Notes under the pieces: model-generated | Told to the model about the DNA's origin: nothing | Database searches by the model: none | What the model saw: the letters and a program-made list of their open reading frames with translations, nothing else | Shown: positions 1-10,107 of the stretch, piece by piece | Layout of the letters: each line of letters starts with the position of its first letter | How positions within the stretch are numbered: position 1 is the stretch's first letter | Assembly: GCA_022453515.1 (NCBI GenBank) | Contig: JAJNNY010000004.1 | Span: forward strand, 620,001-684,000 | Reading direction: 5' to 3' | Origin: Astrocystis sublimbata | Taxonomy: Eukaryota > Ascomycota > Sordariomycetes > Xylariales > Xylariaceae | DNA: 64,000 nucleotides | Translations under genes and position numbers: made by a program

Positions 1-2973
1 AATTATTGGGCCGAGATATCTGTCGCAATCCATTCCGCAAGCGGCTTAGGCTGCATGCAAAGCAAGGGAAACATTCAATATTGACAGAACGAAACGAAAC
101 GTTCCCAAGCCGTTCCTACGCCGGCGCTGCATTGATCAGCGCAGGTCCACGGGAGAACTGCGATAGTTGCTGCCGCAACAGCCGGCTACCGACTTAGATC
201 GCGTGGGCCATTGGGGACCATACATCAGATCTCCGATCGCTAGGACAGCCTGGGAAGGACTTGGACCGCTTCAAAGTCGAATTGGCCAATGAGAGAAGCC
301 CGGTCCCCTGCCTCGAATAACAAAGTATGGGCCTGTACACAGATCATAGCTGGCGAGGATGGCGCTGGGCATCCATATTACAGGTTTTTCTCCCGCCCTT
401 TGTCGATTTTCTTTCAACTCCCCGCCGTATCCACGTATTAAGAGCCCCACAATCTAATGCTGCTCACTCCGATCCGGGGAGGCAGCCCTTGTACAGGGTT
501 CGGGGTCATGTCATCGCAAGTCATGGAGACCAAGGGATTTTCCAGATCACCTGGCCCGCCTGACCAGATTCTGGATGCCACAAAGTGATTGATACATACA
601 CGGGTGGCGGCATGTATTGATGCGCTGCTGCTAACACCCCGTACAATCCGTTTGTTTGACGGTTCGGACGGCAGGGCAGTTGTCAGACGCAACGCTGGCT
701 ACGTGAGCCACATGCCTCGAGGTTGTAGTGTTCCGTGATCCCAAGGTGCCAGAGAGTCTGCTCAGTTAAGGTAGCAAGCAACATCAGCCCACGAAAGACT
801 GGCCCCGTCTTCCTCAATGCTATAGGTAGATGTATAGACAGGGTGTGCACGGGCCTGACCAAACAGAAGCAGCTCAACGAGCCTCGTTTTCAACAATCCA
901 CCACGTCATCTCAGCTTGTGCTGTCAAGCAAGCCCTTTCACAGCAGTCAGTCACTCAACAACACGTTTTGCTCACCAGCTACAAGCTCCCTCCGAGCCAA
1001 TCTGAGCCATGTAGACAGCGTGACAATTACGTATGTGTTGTACTTACACCACATAGTACGTCCCCATGGTTAGTGCCTTGCATATAGCCCCAAGAAGCCT
1101 CATAGCTGGTAGTAAGTGAGGTAGTAGCCAGCTGAGTTCACAGGCTCGACTGCTGTCATTTGCTGTGAGATCAGTCTCGTCACGATGGAGCTACTGGATC
1201 GAGCTTAGACTCTCAAGATGCTGCTAGTACACAAGTATATAAGTGTTGTGGGCCAGCATAGCAACAAAGTGCCGTCGCCGTCAAGCGTGCCGCTAGCTCT
1301 GCTTCATGTGGAGAAGAACGCTTGGATCGGACCCCAGCCACAAGCATTTTACATCACAAGTAGACCATGCATGGCGAAAAACAGATGTCGATGCCCAGGC
1401 GGTGGAGGCGGCCGAGCGAGTAGCGAGGTGGTCTAGCATGCAGGCAAGCTCTGGTTAGTGCCTTTGTTTACTTGCGCCATACTGCACAAAGGCAAGTCGA
1501 GGGGCGGATAACATAGTACAAGGTAGCTTCCAAGCTTGGCTGGACCTAGGGATGTGACGTCCTGGACGTGCTTAGTCGTGCTAGTCGTGCTAGGACAGTG
1601 GCAGCTCGGCAGGTAATGCGTCGAGAACGACTTCACTGCCTATGTGACTATGACGAAGGTTGTGTGACAACGCCAGGCCGGCCTTGGTCCCGTTAGGTAG
1701 CCAGCGCTTTCTTGTCACGGTGAATGAAAGTATTTAACATGTGTAACTCCCCTCAGACATCCGAACTCGTCTGCCACTGATCATCCAGCTCCAAAGCAAC
1801 CGCAATTTCCCCAGCAAGATTAATCTCGTCACTCTCGGGACAAAGCAAATCTTTGTGTCTCTTCACCTCCAGAACCTAAGGTACGTGTAAAAGCTTGTTT
1901 GATTAGTGGGTGTGCTGTGTCTGTGTCGATGCCATGTTAGTGGCAGAGTGCTGTTTTCAACAACATCCCGTGCTCCCTTCCTTGTCTTCACACACATAAT
2001 CATACCCCCCTCCTGCCACTGCCTACACACTTTACACCTGTTGCCAAATCTGAACCGTGCCTTTGGGACGTACCTACCAAAGTCGTTGTCAAGACATACA
2101 CACATACACACACACAGGCCTGCACCTAGGTTGGTCTACTCGTGCCTGCCGCCCGTTCTTCAAGTCTTGGTCGAGACTGCTTCCCCCGACTGATACCACT
2201 CCCCTTCTCTCCCTCTCCTTCCATCTCAACACACCCCAACAAAACAACCACGTAGGTATATTGTTGTGCCTCAATATTCTCCCTGCCACACCCACCTTTG
2301 ACCTCACTCAACTCCTTCAATATTACTCTTACATCCTGTCTGCACGCGCAGTTCACGCAAGCTCTACTACATCTTGTAAACACTCACCACCTACAACCTA
2401 CCACTTACACTTACTTGTGTCCTATTTCATTGAACCTGTTCAGCTTGTTCACACTTCCTAGGTGAGCAATTGCGCTATGTTATTGTTGTTTCTGTTGTTC
2501 TCCTCGTTCGTCTTCTGTCTCGTCATCGACAAGTTGTTGCTACAGCGTGGTGTGGCCCAAGTGGCTCGCACGAAGAGGCACGGGATCCATTTGGCTTGTG
2601 TACCTTCCACCTTCATATCCGCAACTTGCCACCTGCCGCAAGTGCCTCACAGACTCTTCGTGCCTTCCGCTTCTGTGTCTCGCTCACGCTACACGCGTTT
2701 CGCCCAGCTCAACACCCGCCTCGTCCAGCCCCAGTCTCCTCGTCCTCTTCTCTCCTCTGCATCCACATTTCCACACCAGAAGAGTCCACTCAACAACTGC
2801 ATAGCCATTTTCTCTCAGCATCACATCATCACTGTCTCCCCACGAGGACACCTCTACCATCAATTTCTCTTTTTTTGCACGCTTTTTGAGCATTTGTCTT
2901 CTGGAACAGCAGATTCTTACCGTCCTTGCCAGCAGATCAACAAATCGTTACTCGATCTTCAACATCTTCCAAG
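1..2973. other. Long non-coding region upstream of the CFEM gene
   Basis: I see no convincing gene here. The open frames on both strands are short, overlap each other and show no domain or splice pattern. A CA/TA-rich microsatellite lies at about 2092-2117. From about 2180 to 2950 the plus strand is strongly pyrimidine-rich (CT and CAC runs). This is common in promoters and 5' leaders of well-expressed fungal genes and probably belongs to the CFEM gene that starts at 2974. A possible splice donor at about 1879 (GTACGTG) hints at a spliced leader, but this is inference. Confidence 0.5.
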
Positions 2974-4053
2974 ATGAAGACCTCAATGATCATCAGTGTC
3001 GTGTCGGCCGGCCTAGCCAGCGCCGCGCTCCCGCCCCCAGACAACTTTGCTGACTGCGGAGTAAGTTACCACTCCCACTGCGTGCTGCATATGCTGCTTG
3101 AACAAGTCTAACCCGCCCTAGAAACTCTGCTTCAACAACATGCTCCAGCAGGCATCCAAGCTTGGTTGCGGCAGTGGAGATATCGATGGTGTCTGCCTTT
3201 GCAAGAACCGCGACTTCACCTACGGAATCCGTGACTGCGCCAATGCTGCCTGCCCCGATGGCGTGGCTGGCTCGGTCATCCAGTATGGTGTTAACTGGTG
3301 TGCTGGTATGTTGATGAGTTGAATAAGAGGACTGAGAACAGTGTGCTGATGCATTCATGCAGACCAGAAGGTCATCGTCGCTGGTGCTGGAGCTACTCCC
3401 GTAAGTGCTATTCAGTCTGCTCTGACTCATGCTGTAGAGGACAACACCTCTCCGCATCCTCTGCTTGCTCACGCTGACTTGGTTGACAGGACATCTCCGG
3501 AGCCTCTTCTGCCACTGCTACCGTCTCTGCTACTGGCGAGGCTAGCACCTCCGAATCAGGCTCTGCTACCAGCTCTGACGCCACAGAGTCTGGCTCTGCT
3601 ACCGAGTCGGGTGCGGCCACAACTTCCACGGTCTTGTCCACTGGAACAAACAGTGATGGTTCTACTGTCACCACCCCTGTTGATACCACCACCATTTCCA
3701 CCGGCTCCGCTGCTGGCTCTGACACCACTCTGGTCCCTGTGTCCACCACCGACATCCTTGCCACCTCGACTAACAGCAACGGTGATGTCGTGACCGAGAC
3801 TGTTAGCACCAGCACTGCTTTCTCAACCTCCACTATCGCTAGCGGCTCCGTCACTGGTTCTACCACTATCGTGAGCGAGTCAACTATCACTTCCGATGGC
3901 TCTACCCAGGTGACCAGTGTTACCACCACCGCACCTGTCAGCTCCGGAGAGAATGGTCCCGAGTCCACGGAATCATCCGATGGAGGTGCCTACCAGACTG
4001 CCGCCCCAGTGGCTTTTGCCGCCGCCGCCGGTTTCGCAGCTCTGCTGCTGTAA
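2974..4053 (+). CDS. CFEM-domain, GPI-anchored cell-surface protein
   Basis: Four exons (2974-3060, 3122-3305, 3363-3400, 3490-4053) join in frame to give 290 residues. The start is the first ATG that is followed by a hydrophobic signal peptide (MKTSMIISVVSAGLASAA). Residues of about 24-91 form a CFEM domain with all eight cysteines, including the CLCKN pair. The rest is a Ser/Thr-rich stalk with TSTxS and VTSVTTT repeats, likely heavily O-glycosylated. It ends in a hydrophobic tail (AFAAAAGFAALLL) preceded by small residues, as for a GPI anchor. CFEM proteins sit in the wall or plasma membrane, and some bind heme or act in virulence or surface sensing. Which of these applies here cannot be told from sequence. 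Three short introns have canonical ends. Confidence 0.9.
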
Positions 4054-4753
4054 GCATCTTCTAAGCGCCAGTTGGTTGCGGAATGAATTTTGTGGCTGGA
4101 TTCAGTATTTCTCACCCTAGATATGAGGGGAAAGAATCCGAAACATGAGACCAGCAGACTAATACACGGAGGACACACATTAATGGAAAAGGCAAAATGC
4201 TTGAGACGGGGAGTGCGTGTGCCTGTGGAAAATGGGAATCGGCTGGTTTCTTTATGATGTATGAATGACTTAAAGGTCTACTTTCAGACCGCTAATGCCG
4301 TATCTGAGATACCCTTCCCCGCCCGATAGCATCAGGAGTTGGGAGTTTGTTCTCAATTTTAATACAGATGCTAATACAATACAGTTTGTACCTGTATAGT
4401 ACAGTTTGATCTTGCTTGACTGTGAAGTGTTCGAAACAATGATTGATTTACTACTGTGCATATGACTGCTGCGGGGTAAAGTGGGAGAGTCTGACTACTT
4501 TGGCCTAGTATTCTCGGTCACCATATGGCTCCGGCTACGTGCTTCCTCTATGCGAGAATCAATTTCATGCATGGTGCCTCATTCCGTGTACAATCTTTAA
4601 AATCCAGCTACTTCTCAAAATCACATACGTAAGGCTCAATTTTCACAAGGAGTATACTTTCCTTCTTTGACGGTTGGTAGCGGTCGAGCGAGGAGGTTCA
4701 ATATCTCGTAGCCCATACCGCATTTTCTCTCATATTGATGTCAGGGAGGAATC
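4054..4753. other. Intergenic: CFEM 3' region and nitrilase promoter
   Basis: No gene seen. It should contain the 3' end of the CFEM transcript and the promoter of the downstream nitrilase. The short open frame on the minus strand near 4270-4461 has no features of a protein. Confidence 0.5.
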
Positions 4754-6807
4754 ATGGCGTCCCCAGTAGTCCCCTCGACTAGGATTCACCTCGCGACAGC
4801 GTCGCCTTGCACGCAGGGAACAAGGCAAGAAACGCTGGCCCAGCTCGGAAGGCTTGCACGATCCGCGGGAGAGAAGAGAGCAGACTTCCTTCTTTTACCG
4901 GAGGCGTACCTCGGAGGTTATCCCAGAGGAGCGGATTTCGGGTGCAAGATCGGCGGGCGGACCGAGGAGGGCCGGGACGAGTTCCGTAGATATTTCCAGG
5001 AGGCGATTGACCTGGGAGACATTGTGGGGGCTTCCGGGGCGGGCGGGCTGGGGAGATGGGTCAGGAGAGAGTTGAAAGATGACAATGTCGATGCAGATCT
5101 GACGCGAGATGGTGATGGTGATGGTGATGGTGGAGGAGACGGAGTGGGCCAGAAGAGGAAGATGAGGGGGGATGGGACGCGGGAGGAGCTTGAGAGGATT
5201 GCGAGCGAGACGGGCGTTTTCATCGTCGTGGGACTCGTGGAACGTGCCGGCGGGAGCTTGTACTGCGCCGTGGTGTACGTGTGTCCCCGTCGGGGCATCA
5301 TTGGGAAGAGAAGGAAGGTCATGCCGGTGAGTCGTGGGCTTTTTCTGTTTTATGACTCCTTCATGCGTTCATTCACCCATTTGTTCATCTGTTCATTTCC
5401 TTTGGCAAGGATGATGAATGAATGAATCTTCGCCTAGGAGGCGTGGATGTTCTACAACCGGGACAGGCGAATGTCATTACTGCAAATGTGTCGATCTAGA
5501 CACTGTGGGCTTGGGCGGCATGCTGCTTCTAACCGGTGATTGAATTTTCACTCAGTTGGTAGTACACCATCGCCGTACATCCTTCGGCCGAGAAGGGAGA
5601 TTAATTCGTCCCCCGCATCGAAATTGAACGCAGTTCGCTAACGAGATTGCAACTGTCACAGACAGGCACAGAGCGGCTGATCTGGGCACAAGGCTCGCCC
5701 GCGACCCTGCAGGCCGTCAGTACCACGGTTCGCGGAATTCGTGTGAATCTAGCGGCCGCCATTTGTTGGGAGAACTACATGCCGCTCTTGAGACAGTCGC
5801 TATACGCGCAGAAGTGAGCATTGCCATCATCACCATCATCATAATCGTCACCATTGTCATCATCATCATGAATCGGCCCGTTTTGCTTTCATCGAACCTA
5901 TGCTTGCTGACCGATAACCACCTAATCTAGTATCAACTTGTACTTCGCACCCACGGCTGATGGCAGAGATACCTGGCTTTCCCTCAGTATGTCTGTCTGT
6001 CTTCTTTACACGAACCTCATTATGATACAAGGTATCTCGGCTGCTTGCATACTATCTATGCTGTGCTTGCATTGTCTTAGCCGAAATTTTTTGAGTACAA
6101 GGTCTGTATTATTGTATATACGCTAACATGAATCAATCAACCAGTGCGCACAATCGGGATCGAAGGCCGCTGCTTCGTTGTGTCATCTAACATGTGCGTG
6201 CGCAAGGGGTCCAAAGAAGAAGATGACGGCGCCAAACCTGCCACGCACACGACCCAACCACAGCAGCAGATGAGACGAAACTCGTGTATTACCGAGGAAG
6301 GGTTTGAAATTGCGCTCCCGTCGGCTGGGAAGCAGAGCGAGGGCGAAGGCGACGGCAACGGGACAGCTGTTGTCGAAGACGAGGATGTAGGGGGGAAAGA
6401 AAATGGTGTAGCTGGACTGGCAAAAGGGGAAGCAACAGCAGCCGAGTTCATCTCGCGCGGCGGCTCGAGCATTGTCTCGCCGTTCGGAGAGGTGCTTGCC
6501 GGACCGCAGTGGGAGGACGACGAAGGGATCATCTACGCCGAAGTAGATCTCGAGGACTGCGTCCGTGGCCGACTGGATCTGGATGCGGCAGGGAGCTATT
6601 CGCGGTTCGTTGTCCTTCACCTTCCTTCCTTTTCCTGGCCTCATTGTTTTGATTTTGGCATTCCTCCCAATGGCGTCTTGCCTCTTGATGTTGACATGTC
6701 CTTTTGTCCTTGCTTGATATATTTAGACTAACCACCAGACCAGCAATGACGCGTTCAAATTCTCGGTCGAGGGTTTGGACTTGGATCCCCTGCCCTACTA
6801 CACTTAA
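4754..6807 (+). CDS. Nitrilase-family carbon-nitrogen hydrolase
   Basis: Five exons (4754-5326, 5662-5813, 5931-5986, 6145-6604, 6744-6807) give 434 residues. The Glu-Lys-Cys triad of the family is visible: E50 in [15 protein letters not shown]188 in KRRKVMP and C226 in [10 protein letters not shown]. The motif [10 protein letters not shown] follows, as in true nitrilases and cyanide hydratases. These enzymes hydrolyse nitriles to acids plus ammonia, or cyanide to formamide, in the cytosol; the substrate here is unknown. Two acidic or low-complexity insertions are unusual: a Asp-Gly repeat near residue 120 encoded by a GATGGT microsatellite, and a Lys/Glu/Gly-rich stretch in exon 4. They make it longer than the usual 330-400 residues. 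The first intron (335 bases) is long for this genome. Intron 2 contains a CAT/ATC-type repeat near 5822-5870. Confidence 0.87.
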
Positions 6808-7362
6808 GACGCCAGCGAGCAGAACGGACCAAAAGCAGGATAATTGCACACATATTCAGATTGAGAATAGCCATCGTATGTAAGCAACAAATTGGCTTAT
6901 TAGTTCATCGTTATTGTCCATAGCAGAGAACCATAGGTACAGAAAATCATACTCTAGTCGCTTGTCTTGTTACCATTAATACATAACGGAATGCTGGCCT
7001 ACCATCTCAGGAGAGAGTGCCTGACAACCAACCAACCAACGACTCATGCGCAAAAACTTCACAGCTCTGAGATACGGACTGACTCTGCAGGGAAGGAAAT
7101 GTGAAATGCAAATGCTCGGGTATCTAATAATATAATCATGTTCGCAACCCGGCCCGCCCCGACGCCTTCATCACCTTGCATGCCCCTGCCCCTACCATAC
7201 GACATACGCGAATGAGCCGCCTTCTACGCCAAGGAAAGAAAGAATCAATAAACTCGCACAATGTGAAGGGTGTGGTTTGGCTCTTGAGAACACAACCATC
7301 CAAGATTAGAGAGCTATTTCGCCACTGGCACGTTATCGTCAGATGAAAATCGCTTTTGCTGT
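6808..7362. other. Intergenic between convergent genes
   Basis: This lies between the 3' ends of the nitrilase (plus) and the serine-rich protein gene (minus). I see no coding signal, only presumed 3' untranslated sequence and terminators. Confidence 0.5.
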
Positions 7363-8784
7363 CTATTCCATATCCTTCTCCTTCTCCATTTCCTTTTCCG
7401 TCTCTCTCTCCTCTTCTTTGACAGTTTTGTTCCCGTGCTTCTCGTCGGTAGGTCGGGTCTCGGAAACTGGGAACGGGCTGACCAAGGGGCTGTTGACACC
7501 AGCGACACTGCCATTCACGCTGTCGGCCCGACCATGCCCGAAAAGACCGCTGCGGATGCTCGCGCCATCGCCCAAACTCTGCTTGCCAGCGTAGAGACTG
7601 TTGCGCTCGCCAGGCAGGGCTGGTGCGATGCCGGTGGTCGAATAGATGCTTGTGCGCTCGTTGCCCGCAATCCTCGAGGTGGACTGGTGTAGACCCGGAG
7701 TCGGAGGGATGTCTCGGATGCCATCCATATTGGCACTGAGAACACTCAGTGGCAGACTCTCACGGCTGCCTCCCCAGACTGAGGAGGGGGCGAGGGCGCG
7801 CACCGAAGCGTCCGTGTCCATGGACCGCCGACGTCTCCTCTTGCTGGAAGAGGCGAGCGTGAGGATCGAGGCGTTGTCGGTCAACAGATTGTTGGCTGTG
7901 GCGGAGTTGTAGGTGGTTGGGTTGCCGTGGGGGGCGAGATGCGGCGGGATGGCCGAGGCTGGAGAGCTCGTGGGAAACGGCTGCGAGAACTGTATGGTCT
8001 GGGTGATGTTGTGGTGTGATGAATGTCCAGCAGCCAGGTTGCCGCCGTGGGTACCGCCGTTGGGCGCCATGGACTGGATGGTGGTGAGGGTGGTTGTCAG
8101 AGACTGGACCGAGGGGGCGGGCGAGGAAAAGGTGCTGTCGCCCCCTCTGCGCGAGTCGAGATGGCCGCCAGCGGTTCGGCTCGTGCCAGCGACCGAAGAT
8201 GCCATGTGCGATGGCGCGTGGATGGAATGCGCTGCGTCGTGGTCGGTGGAAAGCGTGGGCGCCGTCGAATGAGTGCCGGTTGTCCGGTGAGCAGCTTCGT
8301 CGGCGGAAGAATGGATCGAGTTCTGGCTGTGGCTGTGGCTGTGGCTCTGCCTTAGTGATACGTTCGAGCTTCGACCGGCCTGCGAGGTAGAGCACGACAA
8401 GTTGCTGTGCGAGGTTCGGGGAGGCACGGCGAGGCGGCCGGATTGGGGGTACGGGTTGTTGTTCTTGGATGGTCGCTTCTTGGAGCCCTTGGAGGCGCCA
8501 TCGCGCTTGGAGTGGCCGTTGCGGCCGCCGGTAGACGACGAGCCATTCTTGAAATTGGCCAGTTTCTTGACCCAGGAGGCAAAAGGCCGCCGCCGACCTA
8601 CGCGCTCAGCGTGGTCTAGAATCGTTAGTGTTAGATCCCTCTTCTCACGGGGCATGACAAAAGCAGAAGAGAGAGCCTGTAGCAGTGCGAAAGAGCAGCT
8701 CGGGGAGACTGTAGATAAGCTTCGCGTGGAATGATAACACATACCAGCTGGCAACGGAGAAGCCTCGGTCATGGCCATCGGCAT
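7363..8784 (-). CDS. Conserved Ser-rich basic protein of unknown function
   Basis: Two exons (8745-8784 and 7363-8615) give 430 residues. The intron 8616-8744 has a GTATGT donor and CTAG acceptor. Read-through would keep the frame open, but removing the intron gives the compact N-terminus ASPLPADHAERVGRRRPF. The protein is rich in Ser, His, Thr and Pro. It has a basic KKLANFK/KKRPSK region near the N-terminus, a SHSHSHS run, and a central block (NASILTLASSSKRRRRRS, then DTDASVRALAPSSVWGG and SRESLPLSVLSANMDG) that looks conserved. The last 20 residues are an alternating Glu/Lys/Met charged tail. No membrane segment is visible. From memory, similar fungal proteins carry the label 'calcium-modulated cation channel polycystin', which this sequence does not support because it lacks any channel-like hydrophobic segments. 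Function unknown; it could be a nuclear or signalling scaffold. Confidence 0.75.
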   Translation of the reverse strand: MPMAMTEASPLPAGMCYHSTRSLSTVSPSCSFALLQALSSAFVMPREKRDLTLTILDHAERVGRRRPFASWVKKLANFKNGSSSTGGRNGHSKRDGASKGSKKRPSKNNNPYPQSGRLAVPPRTSHSNLSCSTSQAGRSSNVSLRQSHSHSHSQNSIHSSADEAAHRTTGTHSTAPTLSTDHDAAHSIHAPSHMASSVAGTSRTAGGHLDSRRGGDSTFSSPAPSVQSLTTTLTTIQSMAPNGGTHGGNLAAGHSSHHNITQTIQFSQPFPTSSPASAIPPHLAPHGNPTTYNSATANNLLTDNASILTLASSSKRRRRRSMDTDASVRALAPSSVWGGSRESLPLSVLSANMDGIRDIPPTPGLHQSTSRIAGNERTSIYSTTGIAPALPGERNSLYAGKQSLGDGASIRSGLFGHGRADSVNGSVAGVNSPLVSPFPVSETRPTDEKHGNKTVKEEERETEKEMEKEKDME

Positions 8785-10107
8785 TATGCCTTCATAAGAT
8801 GAGGTAGTTCTGATGTTACGATGGGCGGCTTCGGCGAAGCCGTGTAGAAATGCGACCGCTGGACAGACAGCGTACGGGCGCAGGCTACGGTATGCAGGTA
8901 CGTGTTCGGTTTCGTGGATATGTAGGTAGGTTCTTTAAGATGCTTCGATCCTGGCGAAGTGCTCGGTGATGAGTTTGTGGCGACGATGGATCCTGAGGCT
9001 CTGGGCTCTCTCGGATGCGGAACGCGCTGCACGGAATGAGAGACCGACCCAGCCCGAGAGAAAGGAATTCGAGGCGGCCAAAGCGTTTGGAGCGAAGTCT
9101 AAGGCCAGGACACTGAAGGGGGACTCGGGAAGGGGTTTAAAAGCGCGGATTATGGCAACTGAGACATCAGACCTTGGGTGCTTTGATCGGGGAGAGAGGC
9201 AACAACGGAGAGGCCGTGGTCGTGGTGTTCTAGGCCGAAATCTAACATATGCAGCATACAACTCCACAGATATCGTGCATAAGTAGAACCCAAAAGCCCA
9301 ACCCGACCCGATCAGGTTAGCTGGCTACGCATTGTCAGCAATCGACTCCAAGCTGCGACCAACCACACCAGAATTGGGGGATCTACAGGTACCCGAAGGT
9401 ACCTCCTTGGGGCAGCTGGAAGCTTCGGGAGCCAATGCCTACGCCAGCGCACTGCACCAGCACCCACTTCGGCCACTGAACAATGCGATGCGAACATCCT
9501 TCCTCGCCCCCCAATGTGGCACCAGGCCACCCTAGCGACCTGTTGAGGCTGATGAGACTCTGGCATGTCTGGTTGCTCTGCTTTCGACACAGGATCTGGT
9601 CTCCTAGGTATCTAAACATATGCGAAGGTACCCCCTGAACCCTGCCTATTGCGTCATCAGACCAAGCGGTACAGACTGGGCATGTACATGTACTCCCCCT
9701 TGAAAGCGAAGATGGAGAACAAAGCTAACCGAAATAAGGAGTATATTTTTTATTCCAAAATCCCTATCTCCCCATCAGGTAAGAGGCAGGAGGCAGATAA
9801 CTTCATACCCGCCTCTGCTCTTCAGCCAACCTGTCAGTATCATCCGAGCGGTCGTGTTAAGATTGCCAGAAATTGGTGCAGTGAATTAGCTTCCATATGA
9901 TCCCATCAATTTGCTTTCGACGTGCAGCTGCTTTCATAGGAGTACGACTATTCCCGGGCTCACAAAGTGTTGGCTACATGGCATAGCTCTAATTTGTCAA
10001 AACCTAACAGCGAGCATATCGCAGCTCGAGGCCAACGAGCCGCTGATACATAGACCAAGTGCTGTCAACGCTCATCCGGCATATGGCTTTGCTTCCCGAT
10101 TCGAGCA
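8785..10107. other. Divergent intergenic region between Ser-rich gene and MLH3
   Basis: This serves as promoter DNA for both flanking genes. A perfect small hairpin (GGCTTCG-G-CGAAGCC) lies at about 8828-8842, close upstream of the minus-strand start. GGTACC-type short palindromes occur near 9388-9403 and 9626. The open frames at 8966-9286 and 9312-9590 lack protein-like features. Confidence 0.5.

Noticed and set aside
735..1073. 112-residue open frame near the window start
   Set aside because: No domain, overlaps another frame, no splice support, and low-complexity Ser/His content.
8966..9286. 106-residue frame in the MLH3/Ser-rich gene gap
   Set aside because: Arg/Ala/Gly-rich shadow-like composition with a matching frame on the other strand.
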